From assembly GCF_003231285.1 (NCBI RefSeq), contig NZ_QKNS01000010.1:1-64000 (forward strand): 64,000 bases of DNA, given 5' to 3'. The position numbers and the translations under genes were made by a program. How positions within the stretch are numbered: position 1 is the stretch's first letter; the number at the start of each line of letters is the position of its first letter. The stretch is from Hymenobacter sediminis (GTDB lineage: Bacteria > Bacteroidota > Bacteroidia > Cytophagales > Hymenobacteraceae). A model generated the notes under the pieces. That model was given only the letters and a program-made list of their open reading frames with translations. It made no database searches and was not told the origin of the DNA. Positions 33,584 to 42,555 of the stretch are shown here, piece by piece.

Positions 33584-34567
33584 TTATTGTGCTCGAACAA
33601 CTAAGGATAAATCTACATTCGCCACCTTCTTTTGCCGGCTGGTTTGCCGAGTGCGCCATGGTTTCGTTGGGAACTCGCGCACCAGGGTCTGGACCGTAGT
33701 CACTGACTCGGCGGTCCGCAAGGCAGGAAAGGCACTGGCCGGTGTACGCCGGTACGTGGCCGGGTTCAGCGGATCAGTCGCCGTAATGCGCTGCCACGGC
33801 GTCGGATCGTCTCGCTGCATGACTACGGCCGTTTCTGCCGGATCGGTGGGCAACCCTTCCACGAGAATATACACTCCTTCCGGGGGTAGGCGCAACCCAT
33901 AAGCACTCAGATCTATGCGCAGCACTTGGTCGGATAAGGCAGCGAGTTGAGCCGCTGTATAGATAGCGGCGAAGGGAATCAAGTCATAGGGGCTAGGACT
34001 ACGCAGCGAATCGGCTTGTACCCCAACCAAGCGAATGCGCACCCGACCTGCGGTGGGATGATTCGGACGCCAGCGAACTACCAACTGCTCGACCAAGGAG
34101 GGAGCCAACTCGGGTGCCGGGCGAAACAGGATGCCAAACTGCAAGCCGGGAGCGACCAGTGTTCCTGTTTGCGCGGAGGCTTTCACGCCTATGCTGGCCA
34201 GCGTCACCGGTGGGTTGGGCCGGACTAGGACGGGCGGCAATACCAGGGCTTGTGGAAGAAGGCGAATGGTATCGGTCTGACCCGTAGATGCGCTACGCGT
34301 AGCTTCCAGTGTTGCATAGCCAAGGCAGTGAAGGCGGAAATGTGCCGTGGGGCCCGGCAAGGTAAAGTGTCCCTGCGAAGTCGTTACCTTTCGAGTTGAT
34401 TCTTGTAGGTCCTGCACAGTAACACCTGCCAGAGGACGGCTGGTGGTCGCATCCACAACCACCGCGTGATAAGGGGCCAACCAGAAGAAAGTATGCCAGA
34501 GCAGGTGAGAAAGAAAAGAGAAAGCTAGCACCAGTGGGAACCACGTTAGATAGAGAGGAGTGGTCAA
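33584..34567 (-). CDS. Envelope protein with carboxypeptidase-regulatory-like domain
   Basis: 327 residues. N-terminal signal anchor (about residues 8-28, FPLVLAFSFLSHLLWHTFFW), then a CarboxypepD_reg-like beta-sandwich at about 34-110 (AVVVDATTSRPLAGVTVQDL, STRKVTTSQGHFTLPGPTAH). The remainder, about 210 residues, is beta-rich with 'IRLVGVQADSLRSPSPYDLI' and 'GVYILVEGLPTDPAETAVVM'. It lacks the TonB plug that usually follows this domain, so it is not a receptor. No function assigned; seen in many Bacteroidota as a surface or periplasmic protein. Single gene. Confidence 0.7.
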   Translation of the reverse strand: MTTPLYLTWFPLVLAFSFLSHLLWHTFFWLAPYHAVVVDATTSRPLAGVTVQDLQESTRKVTTSQGHFTLPGPTAHFRLHCLGYATLEATRSASTGQTDTIRLLPQALVLPPVLVRPNPPVTLASIGVKASAQTGTLVAPGLQFGILFRPAPELAPSLVEQLVVRWRPNHPTAGRVRIRLVGVQADSLRSPSPYDLIPFAAIYTAAQLAALSDQVLRIDLSAYGLRLPPEGVYILVEGLPTDPAETAVVMQRDDPTPWQRITATDPLNPATYRRTPASAFPALRTAESVTTVQTLVREFPTKPWRTRQTSRQKKVANVDLSLVVRAQ

Positions 34568-35318
34568 AGAACGGTATAATACAAGACGGACAAAAGGTTC
34601 ATATTCTCCTTTTTGTCGGTGCGAAATAGCCCGTCACAGAATATTACAGGTCATTCACTTCTTGAAATTAACTGTGTTTCATCTGTTAACATATTAGGCA
34701 CTTATCAGACCGTTTTATTCAAGCAGGCTTACAGTAAGAAGCCGGCTTCTGGCCCTCGGTTAAATGTTTAGTCCAAAAGTCAATCGGTGCGCTTGAAGTT
34801 AATGCCATTGAAGGAGGGGCCATTTGCCAAAACGGCTCTTCTTGTTCAGCAAAATGGTCTGTATACCAAACTCAAAAGGGCAAAGGGAGCGCCAGGTTAG
34901 GGAACAGTGCCGAGCGGCAGATACTGCTACAAAGAAGAGAGGCGGGGCAGAAACATAGGGATGGGAAGGCATCGACTTCTTTTTGCGTAGTTCTACCTTC
35001 TGATCATGGCCGTGTCTTTCTCCTCCTTTTTTGCACCTACGGCGGCCTGCGGGCCAACTGGCTCCTGCTCGTGGCCTCGGTCTGGTATCATTACGTGCCC
35101 AGCCGGTAGGTACTCCATCATCCGGGCCTGCTGCCTCCCTTGGCTGACACCGCGCCTCTGCACACCCTACGCAACGCGCAGCTGCTCTTCCTGCTGCTCA
35201 CCTGGGGTTATTGCGCCTGTCAGCCCGTCAAACCCTGCGGCTAGTCCAGGCTGGTGTGAAATGCCTTTAACTGCCCAGCCCATGCCGGATACAGTAACTA
35301 GGCTATGGTGTTGTTCCA
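34568..35318. other. Intergenic stretch with possible gene debris
   Basis: About 750 bases. At about 35023-35100 the + strand reads LRANWLLLVASVWYHYVP and at about 35130-35240 APLHTLRNAQLLFLLLTWGY, interrupted by stops; this reads like scraps of a membrane protein, but I cannot name a family. The AT-rich part 34600-34760 should contain the promoter of the 33584 gene. Confidence 0.3.
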
Positions 35319-38054
35319 TTACTGCACGCGCTGTAGCCGCAGGTAATCGAGCATAGCTTGGTTGACCTCACCGTTCATGTTCTGGTTAGCGTGCTCGTAG
35401 GCCAAGGTCAGGGAATGGGTGCCGGGAGAGAGGTGCACCATTATAGGGTTCGAATACCCCCAGTTTGACCACTCGCCCACCCCCCGCTGGGGTAGCACCA
35501 CGGTACCTAGTAATTCGCTACCTCGGCGTAGCGTCCGGATGGCGCACTTATTCTGCGTGTTGATCGGGCCGTTGCCGTTTGCATAGCGAAAATCAAGCGC
35601 ATATAGACCGGGTTCGGTCACGGTAACAGGAATGGTTAACTGGGTATTGCGGTCAGGGCTGATTTCCACAAAACCGGAACCGGTAAACCCTTGATAGGCC
35701 AGCGGAGCCCTAGGCGCTAGGGTTTCCAATTGTACCCGCTTAGCAGTTCCTACAAATATCGGCTCACTAGCAAAGGACTCTTGCTGCCCGGCACCCACGG
35801 CCACTACTTGGTAGACAGCCCCTGCCGCCGGAGCAGCTATTTCAGTGGTTGTGCTTGTGCTGATCAGTTTGCCATCGCGCAGTACTTTGTAAGCAGTTGC
35901 CCCTACAATGGGCGCCCAGTGCAACCGCCCCTGCTGATAGACTGGAGTTGGGGTTTCCGGAGAAAAAGAATTAGCCACTCGATTAATGGGTTGTATCGGC
36001 GGGGCTTGATTCTGTAACACAATGCGTATCGTGTGCCGGCCGGTGAGGCTGGCTGAAATCGCAGCTTCGGGCAAGGGCTGGCCGTCGAGGGTGATGCTCT
36101 GGATGGTGTTGCCAAAACCGTCCATCTCCACATCGAGCACAGCCCGGCGGTAGCGGTAGCCGCTAAGCCGTCGCTGGCCGGCAAAGGCCTGGGGCACGAA
36201 GGGCCGGAACACCAGCCGGTCATCGTGGTACTGCATGCCGAATAGCGCCTTGTAGACCAGGCTTAAGCTACCCGAGAGACTCCAGAGCATGTTGGAGGAA
36301 TTGATTTGAGTACCCGCGAAGTCGCCATTGCTGGACACAAAGTTCTCCTTATTGGTGAGAAACAGGGCGGCGGGCCGGTAGATGGCGGCTATGCTTTCTG
36401 TGAGTGAGGCTTCGTTGCCCACCTTGGCGGCGGCCAGGGCCCAGAAGCTCTGCACGAAGGGCCACACCGCATCGTTGTGATAGGGTGGGATGCCTGGTAT
36501 CTGCGGATAGATACAGGAGATGCCGTAAGGTGTGGTTGGGGTTTGGCTCACCACTTGCTGGGCCCGCTCGCCCTCGGCAATGCCGAAGAGCACACAAAGG
36601 GCCTCGCCTAGTGCCTCGGCCCGGGGCGAGAGTACCAGATGGGTGCGGCCGTAGAGACACTGGCCGTAATAGCCTTTGTCCTCCTGCCACAGGTGCCGGT
36701 TGATAGCTAATTTTATGGCCTCAGCTTGGCGTTGGTGCCGGGCAGCTACGTTAGGCTGGCCGAGTTTGGCTGCCATATAGGCCAGCACGACGTTACCCTG
36801 ATAATGCACGGCGTTGGTGCCAAGGCTTTCACTCTGGTAAATGTCTGCCGGCTGCATCCAGCGCGGGTAGGTTTGCTCGCGCCAATCCAGAAACGACGAC
36901 TCGCCGCGCACCAGGCCCGTGGCAGGGTCGTAGGCGTTCTGCACATCGTCGGCGATGCTTTGGCGAATGATGGGGTACACCTTGCGCAGCCAGGCCTCGT
37001 CGCCGGTGGCTTGGTAAATTTCCCAGGCTGCCGTGGCCCATACGATGCGATCGGTCGAGCACGGGTAAGCGCCACCCGTCCCCGTGTCCTGAATAATACG
37101 GCCCTCGAGGCTTACCTTACGGAGCAGGCTGTTCATGGCTACCTTGGGCTGCAGGCTGGCCTGAGCCAGGATGATACTGTAGCTCACGTCGCGGGTCCAG
37201 ACGCCGGCCCATTCTTTGCCCGTGCGCAAGGTGCTGTCCGGCTCCACGGCCCGGCGGGCTTCTTCCAGGGCCAGATTATAAAGGGCATCGGCCAGTGGGT
37301 AGTCAGAGGTGTACTGAGGAAAATCGGCGGTATTCACGGTTTTTTCCCAGCGCTGAGCGGTGGTTTGGACGGAAGCTGGCTGGTTAAGCGTCAGCGTTAC
37401 CTCATAAATGCCGTCACCGTCGGCATCGGTCATTTCCAACTCGGGCTTGTTGACCAAGTTGTCAAAATCCCAACTCATCGGGGCGGTGTCGCCCGCCACG
37501 TACACGTGCTTAAAGTCCTGCTGGTAGAGTTTTTCGCCTTTGAAGGTAGTGTAGAAGCCATCCTTTTTAAACGCAGCCAACACGGGCCGTAAATCCAGCC
37601 GAATCTTCAACCGGGTATTCGGCGCCAGGTAAGTATTAGCCGGGGTGGGGCGCGGGTCCACGTAGCGCTGGCCGAACGGAATAAGGGGTGTTTCCAGGAT
37701 TTCTCCCGTCGCAGTGGGCAAGACCAGAAACGCGTTGTCTTGGCCCGGAGGCATCTCGTTGTCCTTGCCATTGAGGCTGAACTTAAACGTGATGCGTGGG
37801 GAATGGAAGGCATTGGCCGGACTCTGGTAGTTGGAGGCTAACTCGGTAGGCGACAGTGCCCGCGCGGTGTAGCGACCCTGCATGATGCTGTCAGCATATA
37901 AAGAGTACTCCGCCGACTGCCAGATGGGTACGGCCGGGCGCGCTGAGGCAACAACGGTATTAGCTGCACTGGCCACCGTCGCCTTTGGCGTCTGACAAGC
38001 GGGTCCTAGCATAAAAGTGAGAGAAACTGAAGCTAACAGGCCAGTATACTTCAT
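35319..38054 (-). CDS. Large six-hairpin glycosidase lipoprotein
   Basis: 911 residues from ATG 38054. Lipoprotein signal (MKYTGLLASVSLTFMLGPAC, Cys 20). A beta-sandwich N-terminal domain (about 40-250) is followed by an (alpha/alpha)6 catalytic region at about 260-640: EWAGVWTRDVSYSIILAQAS, QDTGTGGAYPCSTDRIVWAT, FLDWREQTYPRWMQPADIYQ and YGISCIYPQIPGIPPYHNDA, rich in acidic/aromatic residues as in amylo-alpha-glucosidase-like and other GH-G/GH-L clans. Then come an all-beta domain, an Fn3-like domain (about 720-800) and a CBM35/6-like carbohydrate-binding domain to the end. The substrate cannot be named. A decayed alpha-amylase gene lies just upstream, so an alpha-glucan locus is plausible. 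Confidence 0.8.
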   Translation of the reverse strand: MKYTGLLASVSLTFMLGPACQTPKATVASAANTVVASARPAVPIWQSAEYSLYADSIMQGRYTARALSPTELASNYQSPANAFHSPRITFKFSLNGKDNEMPPGQDNAFLVLPTATGEILETPLIPFGQRYVDPRPTPANTYLAPNTRLKIRLDLRPVLAAFKKDGFYTTFKGEKLYQQDFKHVYVAGDTAPMSWDFDNLVNKPELEMTDADGDGIYEVTLTLNQPASVQTTAQRWEKTVNTADFPQYTSDYPLADALYNLALEEARRAVEPDSTLRTGKEWAGVWTRDVSYSIILAQASLQPKVAMNSLLRKVSLEGRIIQDTGTGGAYPCSTDRIVWATAAWEIYQATGDEAWLRKVYPIIRQSIADDVQNAYDPATGLVRGESSFLDWREQTYPRWMQPADIYQSESLGTNAVHYQGNVVLAYMAAKLGQPNVAARHQRQAEAIKLAINRHLWQEDKGYYGQCLYGRTHLVLSPRAEALGEALCVLFGIAEGERAQQVVSQTPTTPYGISCIYPQIPGIPPYHNDAVWPFVQSFWALAAAKVGNEASLTESIAAIYRPAALFLTNKENFVSSNGDFAGTQINSSNMLWSLSGSLSLVYKALFGMQYHDDRLVFRPFVPQAFAGQRRLSGYRYRRAVLDVEMDGFGNTIQSITLDGQPLPEAAISASLTGRHTIRIVLQNQAPPIQPINRVANSFSPETPTPVYQQGRLHWAPIVGATAYKVLRDGKLISTSTTTEIAAPAAGAVYQVVAVGAGQQESFASEPIFVGTAKRVQLETLAPRAPLAYQGFTGSGFVEISPDRNTQLTIPVTVTEPGLYALDFRYANGNGPINTQNKCAIRTLRRGSELLGTVVLPQRGVGEWSNWGYSNPIMVHLSPGTHSLTLAYEHANQNMNGEVNQAMLDYLRLQRVQ

Positions 38055-38146
38055 AACGTTTAAAGCGAGAGCCGGTTTGAGGTTCCTCCGAAGAGAAACC
38101 CCGATTGCAGCGAAAAAATAAAACAGGTAAGCGAGCCGCGCTCCAC

Positions 38147-38905
38147 CGTTAGTTGAGTTTGACCAGCCGGCGCGTGAGCGTGCCGGCGGCTGTGCTGAGG
38201 CGGTAAAGGTACAGGCCAGGGGCAAGCGTGGCGCCGGGCATGACCACTTCGTGCTGACCGGCGGGTAATTCCCGCGCATTGAGTAGCGTGGCGGCGTGCT
38301 AGCCCCGCACATCATATACCACGAGGCTAACTAGGCAAAGCAAACGGTAGTAGCCTGACTAAAGGAATTAGGCACATTTTGAGCGAGCTCCAGGCCGGGC
38401 CCTGGGGAGGTGTTCGAGGTGGACAGCATCGCTCGCCCACTGGTCGGCGCATCAGTCCAGATGTTGCCCGCATAGGTGTAATAGCTTGTACGGTTGCGGT
38501 AAAGGTCAACTGTTTTGGTGGTGTTATCGCCGTTGTTGCTGAATACCAAGTTGGCGCTACTGATGGTGCTGGGGAAGGTGTAGCTGTACCAGTCAGTGTC
38601 TATGTTGGGCGCGGTGCTCATGGCAATGCCGGGCCAAGTGGTGCTGGTCCCCGTTGGCACAGTGTTCTAATAGTGAATTTTGGCGTTCGCCCAAGTGGCG
38701 GGCTTTTGAAAGTATACGTTCAGCGGATTGTTGGACGGTGGTGTACTGCCAGTTTCAGCCACCAGCACGCTCCAGTACTTGATGCGGGGCAAAACAACCG
38801 TTACTTACGCCGCCCGACTGGCTGAAGGTTAGCTGCTTAGGCAAGCCATGGTTGAAATCGGGCAAGGCCGTCCAGATGCGGGTGATGGAGCTCGATGCTG
38901 GATAA
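38147..38905 (-). pseudogene. Ghost of an alpha-amylase C-terminus: CBM26 domain plus type A sorting tail
   Basis: Read on the - strand from about 38905: SSITRIWTALPDFNHGLPKQ (end of a GH13 barrel region), a frameshift, then LPRIKYWSVLVAETGSTPPS, NNPLNVYFQKPATWANAKIH, a TAG where Trp is expected, then PNIDTDWYSYTFPSTISSAN and SYYTYAGNIWTDAPTSG, a CBM26 starch-binding module. A broken frame follows, and a Por-secretion tail: SLVVYDVRG, stop, then HAATLLNARELPAGQHEVV and LYLYRLSTAAGTLTRRLVKL. At least two stops and a frameshift are visible and the catalytic domain is missing, replaced by the MutS-like gene 3' end. Confidence 0.72.
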
Positions 38906-38923
38906 TATCGCTAGGCTGCGCCT

Positions 38924-40549
38924 TTAGTCTACTAAATTTTCCTCCCAGGTCGAATCAGCTAACGAATTATGTTCTTCCGGCGTGGTTGATTGCGTCCCCC
39001 TTGCCAGCGTGGCACTAAGCGCCTGCGCGGCGGCTATTACCTGCGCCGGGTAGTGCAGGCGCGCCAACAACCGAATGGCATTGCGCGTGGTGAGCGGGCC
39101 GGCTTTGAGGCGGTAGTCGAAATACCAGTCTTCCGCCGTGACTGTCTCGCAAAAGTGGTATTCGACAAAGCACGACTGCAATAGCGTGCCTAGCTCCCCA
39201 TCATGGGTAGCCGCCACGACCCAACTGCGTGGCTGTAAGTAGGCCAGCACGGCTTTATTCGCAGCGATGCGCTCCTGCGTATTCGTGCCTTTAAACAGCT
39301 CATCCAGCAGCAGCAGGTAACTGCCGGGATCCGCGTCGCAGGCCAGCAGCAGCTGCCGCATGGTTTCGGCTTCGACCAGGTAATAGCTTTTGCCCGTGGG
39401 CAGGCTATCGGCCAGACTAAGGCTGGTGAGTACTCGACAAAACGGGGCGCGGTAGGCAGTGGCTGGGCACGTAGCTATCGTCTGGGCCAGCAAGGCATTC
39501 ACGCCCAGCATGCGCATAAAGGTGGTTTTGCCCGCCATATTCGAACCGGTCAACAGAACGCCGGGCCCGGCCAGGGTTAAGTCATTGGGCACACACCCCG
39601 GGACCAATGGGTGATAGCCGGCATGCAGTTGGATACCCTCGGCCGCCGGCCCAAAGTGCGGCACACAGGTGGCGTGGCGCTGGCGGAAGCTGGCCACCGC
39701 GAGGGCGCAATCGACGTAACCCACGGCCTCAAAGACAGTTCGAATCGCGGGTGCTTGCTGTTGCACGGCCACCCGGCAACGGGCATACAGCAGCACGTCG
39801 AGCAGCAGCAGCATCTTGAGCAGTTCCAGCAGCCAGTTGTCTTCTACCTGAAAGAATGCGACTTGTCGCACGAGCGCCCCCAGCCGGGCCAGGGGCGCGG
39901 CCAGCGGCTGAAGCGGCTGCAGGGGCAAGGCCGCCCGCTGCAGCGCCTGCCCCGTCCGGTGCAAGCGGCCCAGTTGCAGCAGTGGGCGAACACAGTGCTT
40001 GATCCGCTGGAGCTGCCAGAAGTGAAACATGGCATTTATAAGGGCAAACCCAATCGTGCCCCACCAGAGCACGGGTAGCCAATACCCACCGAGCAAGGTG
40101 GTCAACAGCCCCAGCACGAGCAGCGGCGCAAATCGAGCGCCGGGCAGCGTAGGCAGGGACTCCCCACTACACAAATCGACCAGGTAGTATGCCTCGTGGG
40201 CAGCCAATAGGTCGAGGGCGAGCAAGGCTTGCCCGCGGGCCACGGGTTGCTGCGCCAGCAGGGTCGCAGCGGCATCAAACTCGTGCAGGGCGGCCGCGTC
40301 GGCGAGCGGGCTGCGCAGGCGGTGGTACAGGCATTGCTGCCCTACCCGACTTACTGTGGCATCAAGCAGTTCAAAAAGCAAATCGCCATTCAGGTCCGCC
40401 CAGGTTTGGTCTGGTAGGCGGTGGTACGTGGGCTCGTGCTGCACCTGATCGTAGTAGCGGGCCACCAAGGGAAAAGGGGGGGAGCGCGAAGCCGGCTGGT
40501 GCCAGGCCGCCTCCAGGCGGCGTAAGCGCGTGCGGGAAGAAGTCCACAT
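38924..40549 (-). CDS. MutS-like ATPase with membrane segment
   Basis: 541 residues from ATG 40549. The C-terminal ~230 residues are the MutS domain V ATPase: Walker A GSNMAGKTTFMRMLGVNALL, Walker B region SYLLLLDELFKGTNTQERIA, and VVAATHDGEL. The central part has the helical lever/clamp (domain III-like), and residues about 140-180 are hydrophobic (LLTTLLGGYWLPVLWWGTIG). The N-terminal mismatch-recognition domain of true MutS is absent. This is the 'MutS-related protein, membrane' group common in Bacteroidota, usually about 600 residues, with no known role in mismatch repair. Single gene; its stop is next to the amylase ghost. Confidence 0.87.
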   Translation of the reverse strand: MWTSSRTRLRRLEAAWHQPASRSPPFPLVARYYDQVQHEPTYHRLPDQTWADLNGDLLFELLDATVSRVGQQCLYHRLRSPLADAAALHEFDAAATLLAQQPVARGQALLALDLLAAHEAYYLVDLCSGESLPTLPGARFAPLLVLGLLTTLLGGYWLPVLWWGTIGFALINAMFHFWQLQRIKHCVRPLLQLGRLHRTGQALQRAALPLQPLQPLAAPLARLGALVRQVAFFQVEDNWLLELLKMLLLLDVLLYARCRVAVQQQAPAIRTVFEAVGYVDCALAVASFRQRHATCVPHFGPAAEGIQLHAGYHPLVPGCVPNDLTLAGPGVLLTGSNMAGKTTFMRMLGVNALLAQTIATCPATAYRAPFCRVLTSLSLADSLPTGKSYYLVEAETMRQLLLACDADPGSYLLLLDELFKGTNTQERIAANKAVLAYLQPRSWVVAATHDGELGTLLQSCFVEYHFCETVTAEDWYFDYRLKAGPLTTRNAIRLLARLHYPAQVIAAAQALSATLARGTQSTTPEEHNSLADSTWEENLVD

Positions 40550-41093
40550 GAGAAACAAAGGGTAGCGAACCGGGTGTGGGCGGTGAAGGCGTGCCACTAG
40601 TACTTATTAAGTAACGCGAAAGGTAGCGAAGGGACACGGATCAGAACGGTTCCCTAAACTTACTGGCAAACACCCCCGAACTCGTTTCCGCAAGCATCTT
40701 CATGGTGCTTCCTTGACAGGGATTGATGCTACGTAGTAGTCGGCGTGAGGCTGACCCGCAGCCATAAAAGTCTGGTATCACGCTGGGTAAGTCAGGTGTA
40801 AGTAATGCTAGGCGAAATCAGAATGCACTTCAGAGATTTCAATAGCCGACTCAACAGCAACAGCGGAAACGTCCACCCAATAACTCGCTTTTCGCCTTTC
40901 AAGAGCTCAGACTCAAGAGAATCGCTTGACTTTACGACCTTAACTTTAATGGAGGCCTAGGCCGCCAATCAGTCTGAAACGCTCCCGCATAGCGCATTAA
41001 GCCGCGGGTTCTCTACTCATTTACTAGCAATACTTACATTCCCTTCAACGCAAATTCTTGCTGAACATGCTTAAAGGATACGTAACAATGCCG
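40550..41093. other. Intergenic stretch upstream of the pyr leader
   Basis: About 540 bases, divergent between the MutS-like gene and the pyrB leader. No reliable gene, repeat or hairpin found. Confidence 0.35.
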
Positions 41094-41101
41094 TAGCTTT
41101 G
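41094..41101 (+). promoter_or_regulatory. Candidate promoter -7 box (TAGCTTTG) for the pyrB leader
   Basis: TAGCTTTG fits the Bacteroidetes -7 consensus TAnnTTTG. No convincing -33 TTG lies 19-20 bases upstream. If used, it starts a ~375-base leader ahead of pyrB. An ATG follows four bases after the box and opens a 106-codon frame without family features. Confidence 0.4.
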
Positions 41102-41249
41102 CATCATGCTTCAACCCAAAAACTTGTTGATGAAGCGTGGAGCCCTGCTCAGCTGGGAACCGCGAGTTGACCGGCAGGTCTTCGCCACCATCGGTTTTCC
41201 CGATTTTGCCTCCGCTATTTCCGTTGTTTTTTCTGGGTATTGCCCCGCT

Positions 41250-41278
41250 ACCGTTTCGGATTCCGAAACGGTTTTTTT
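41250..41278 (+). terminator. Intrinsic terminator/attenuator in the pyrB leader
   Basis: ACCGTTTCGG (41250-41259) pairs with CCGAAACGGT (41263-41272), loop ATT, followed by seven T. It is a canonical rho-independent terminator about 200 bases before ATG 41480 and about 150-170 bases after the candidate start of transcription. It either ends a short RNA encoded at 41100-41278 or attenuates pyrBC. An antiterminator was not identified. Confidence 0.7.
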
Positions 41279-41479
41279 ATGTCCATTGAGTTTGTCGGCT
41301 GTCGCCCCGCAGTCAGCTACTTCCTCTCACGGACGCCAATACCCATTCCGCCAACTGTGGCGGCTACCACCAGCACTCCGGCCCACAACGGCGGCTAGAT
41401 TTTCCGTCATGGGTAATGGCAGATAAGAATTCACATTGTTTGTTTCAGTTAGACGACCTCACTTTTCCTCAACTCCGGT

Positions 41480-42463
41480 ATGGCACGTAAAGACCTGCTC
41501 GACATCGCCTCCCTCCACCGTGAGGAAATCGAGTTTCTGCTCGACCAATCCACGTCCTTTAAAAAGCTGTTCACCCAGTCGGTGAAGAAAATCCCGGCCC
41601 TCGATGGCAAGTCCGTGCTCATGCTGTTCTATGAGGCCAGCACCCGGACGCACTCCTCCTTCGAGGTCGCGGCCAAACGCCTTTCGGCGGAGGTAACCAA
41701 TTTTGACGTCGCCCACTCCTCCATCACCAAGGGCGAGTCGGTGCGCGAGACAATTGAGACGCTCCAGGCCATGCGTACCGACTACATTGTCGTCCGCCAC
41801 AGTCACCCTGGCCTGCCCGGCATGATTGCCCGCCAAACTACGGCCTCAGTCATCAATGCCGGCGACGGGGCCCACGAACACCCCACCCAGGCCCTGCTGG
41901 ACGCCTTCACCATCAAGGAAAAATTTCCTGACCCTAGAGGCAAAAAAGTTCTCATCATCGGGGATATTCTCCACTCCCGCGTCGCGCGCTCCACCAGCAC
42001 CCTGCTGCAGAAACTGGGCGTCGAAGTCGCCTACCTCGGACCGGGCTCCCTGGTGCCCAAGTATGTGCCGGCCACCATCCCTCGCTTCACCGACTACGAG
42101 GCTGCTATGGCCTGGGCGCCCGATGTGGTGTACCTGCTGCGCGTGCAGATGGAGCGCCAGGACGTGCAGTTTTTTCCCAGCGTCCGCGAATACCACCGGG
42201 TCTACGGCATCACTACCGCCCGGCTGGCCGAAATCCGCGACCGGGGCCTCTACATCATGCACCCCGGCCCCGTCAACCGGGGGGTCGAGCTGTGCGACGC
42301 CGTCATGGACTACGAGCGCAGCCTGATCACCAACCAGGTCGAAAACGGCATTTCCATCCGCATGGCCGTGCTCGACTGGCTCACGCCGGGCGGGGAATTT
42401 CCGCGGCAGGAATCAACTTACGCCACCCGGCAGCGGATTAGCTCGCCAGTGATTGTGCCTTAG
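41480..42463 (+). CDS. pyrB: Aspartate carbamoyltransferase, catalytic chain
   Basis: 327 residues from ATG 41480. Carbamoyl-phosphate loop FYEASTRTHSSFEVAAKRL with STRT at residues 54-57, the HPTQALLDAFTI stretch, and the Asp-binding LRVQMER / HPGPVNRGVEL region. It condenses carbamoyl phosphate and aspartate to N-carbamoyl-aspartate, the first committed step of pyrimidine synthesis. No regulatory chain gene (pyrI) is seen nearby. pyrC follows at 92 bases. A possible attenuator precedes it. Confidence 0.96.
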   Translation: MARKDLLDIASLHREEIEFLLDQSTSFKKLFTQSVKKIPALDGKSVLMLFYEASTRTHSSFEVAAKRLSAEVTNFDVAHSSITKGESVRETIETLQAMRTDYIVVRHSHPGLPGMIARQTTASVINAGDGAHEHPTQALLDAFTIKEKFPDPRGKKVLIIGDILHSRVARSTSTLLQKLGVEVAYLGPGSLVPKYVPATIPRFTDYEAAMAWAPDVVYLLRVQMERQDVQFFPSVREYHRVYGITTARLAEIRDRGLYIMHPGPVNRGVELCDAVMDYERSLITNQVENGISIRMAVLDWLTPGGEFPRQESTYATRQRISSPVIVP

Positions 42464-42555
42464 CCGCCGGAAGCGGCTGGTTCCGCCCGCGTTTTTCATC
42501 TTTAACCGCCCGAATATCCCCCCACTTCTTGCCAGTTTACAGCTCTCCTAAATTC

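Noticed and set aside
41106-41426. A 106-codon frame in the pyrB leader
   Set aside because: The terminator at 41250-41278 lies inside it, and the residues show no domain or codon bias.
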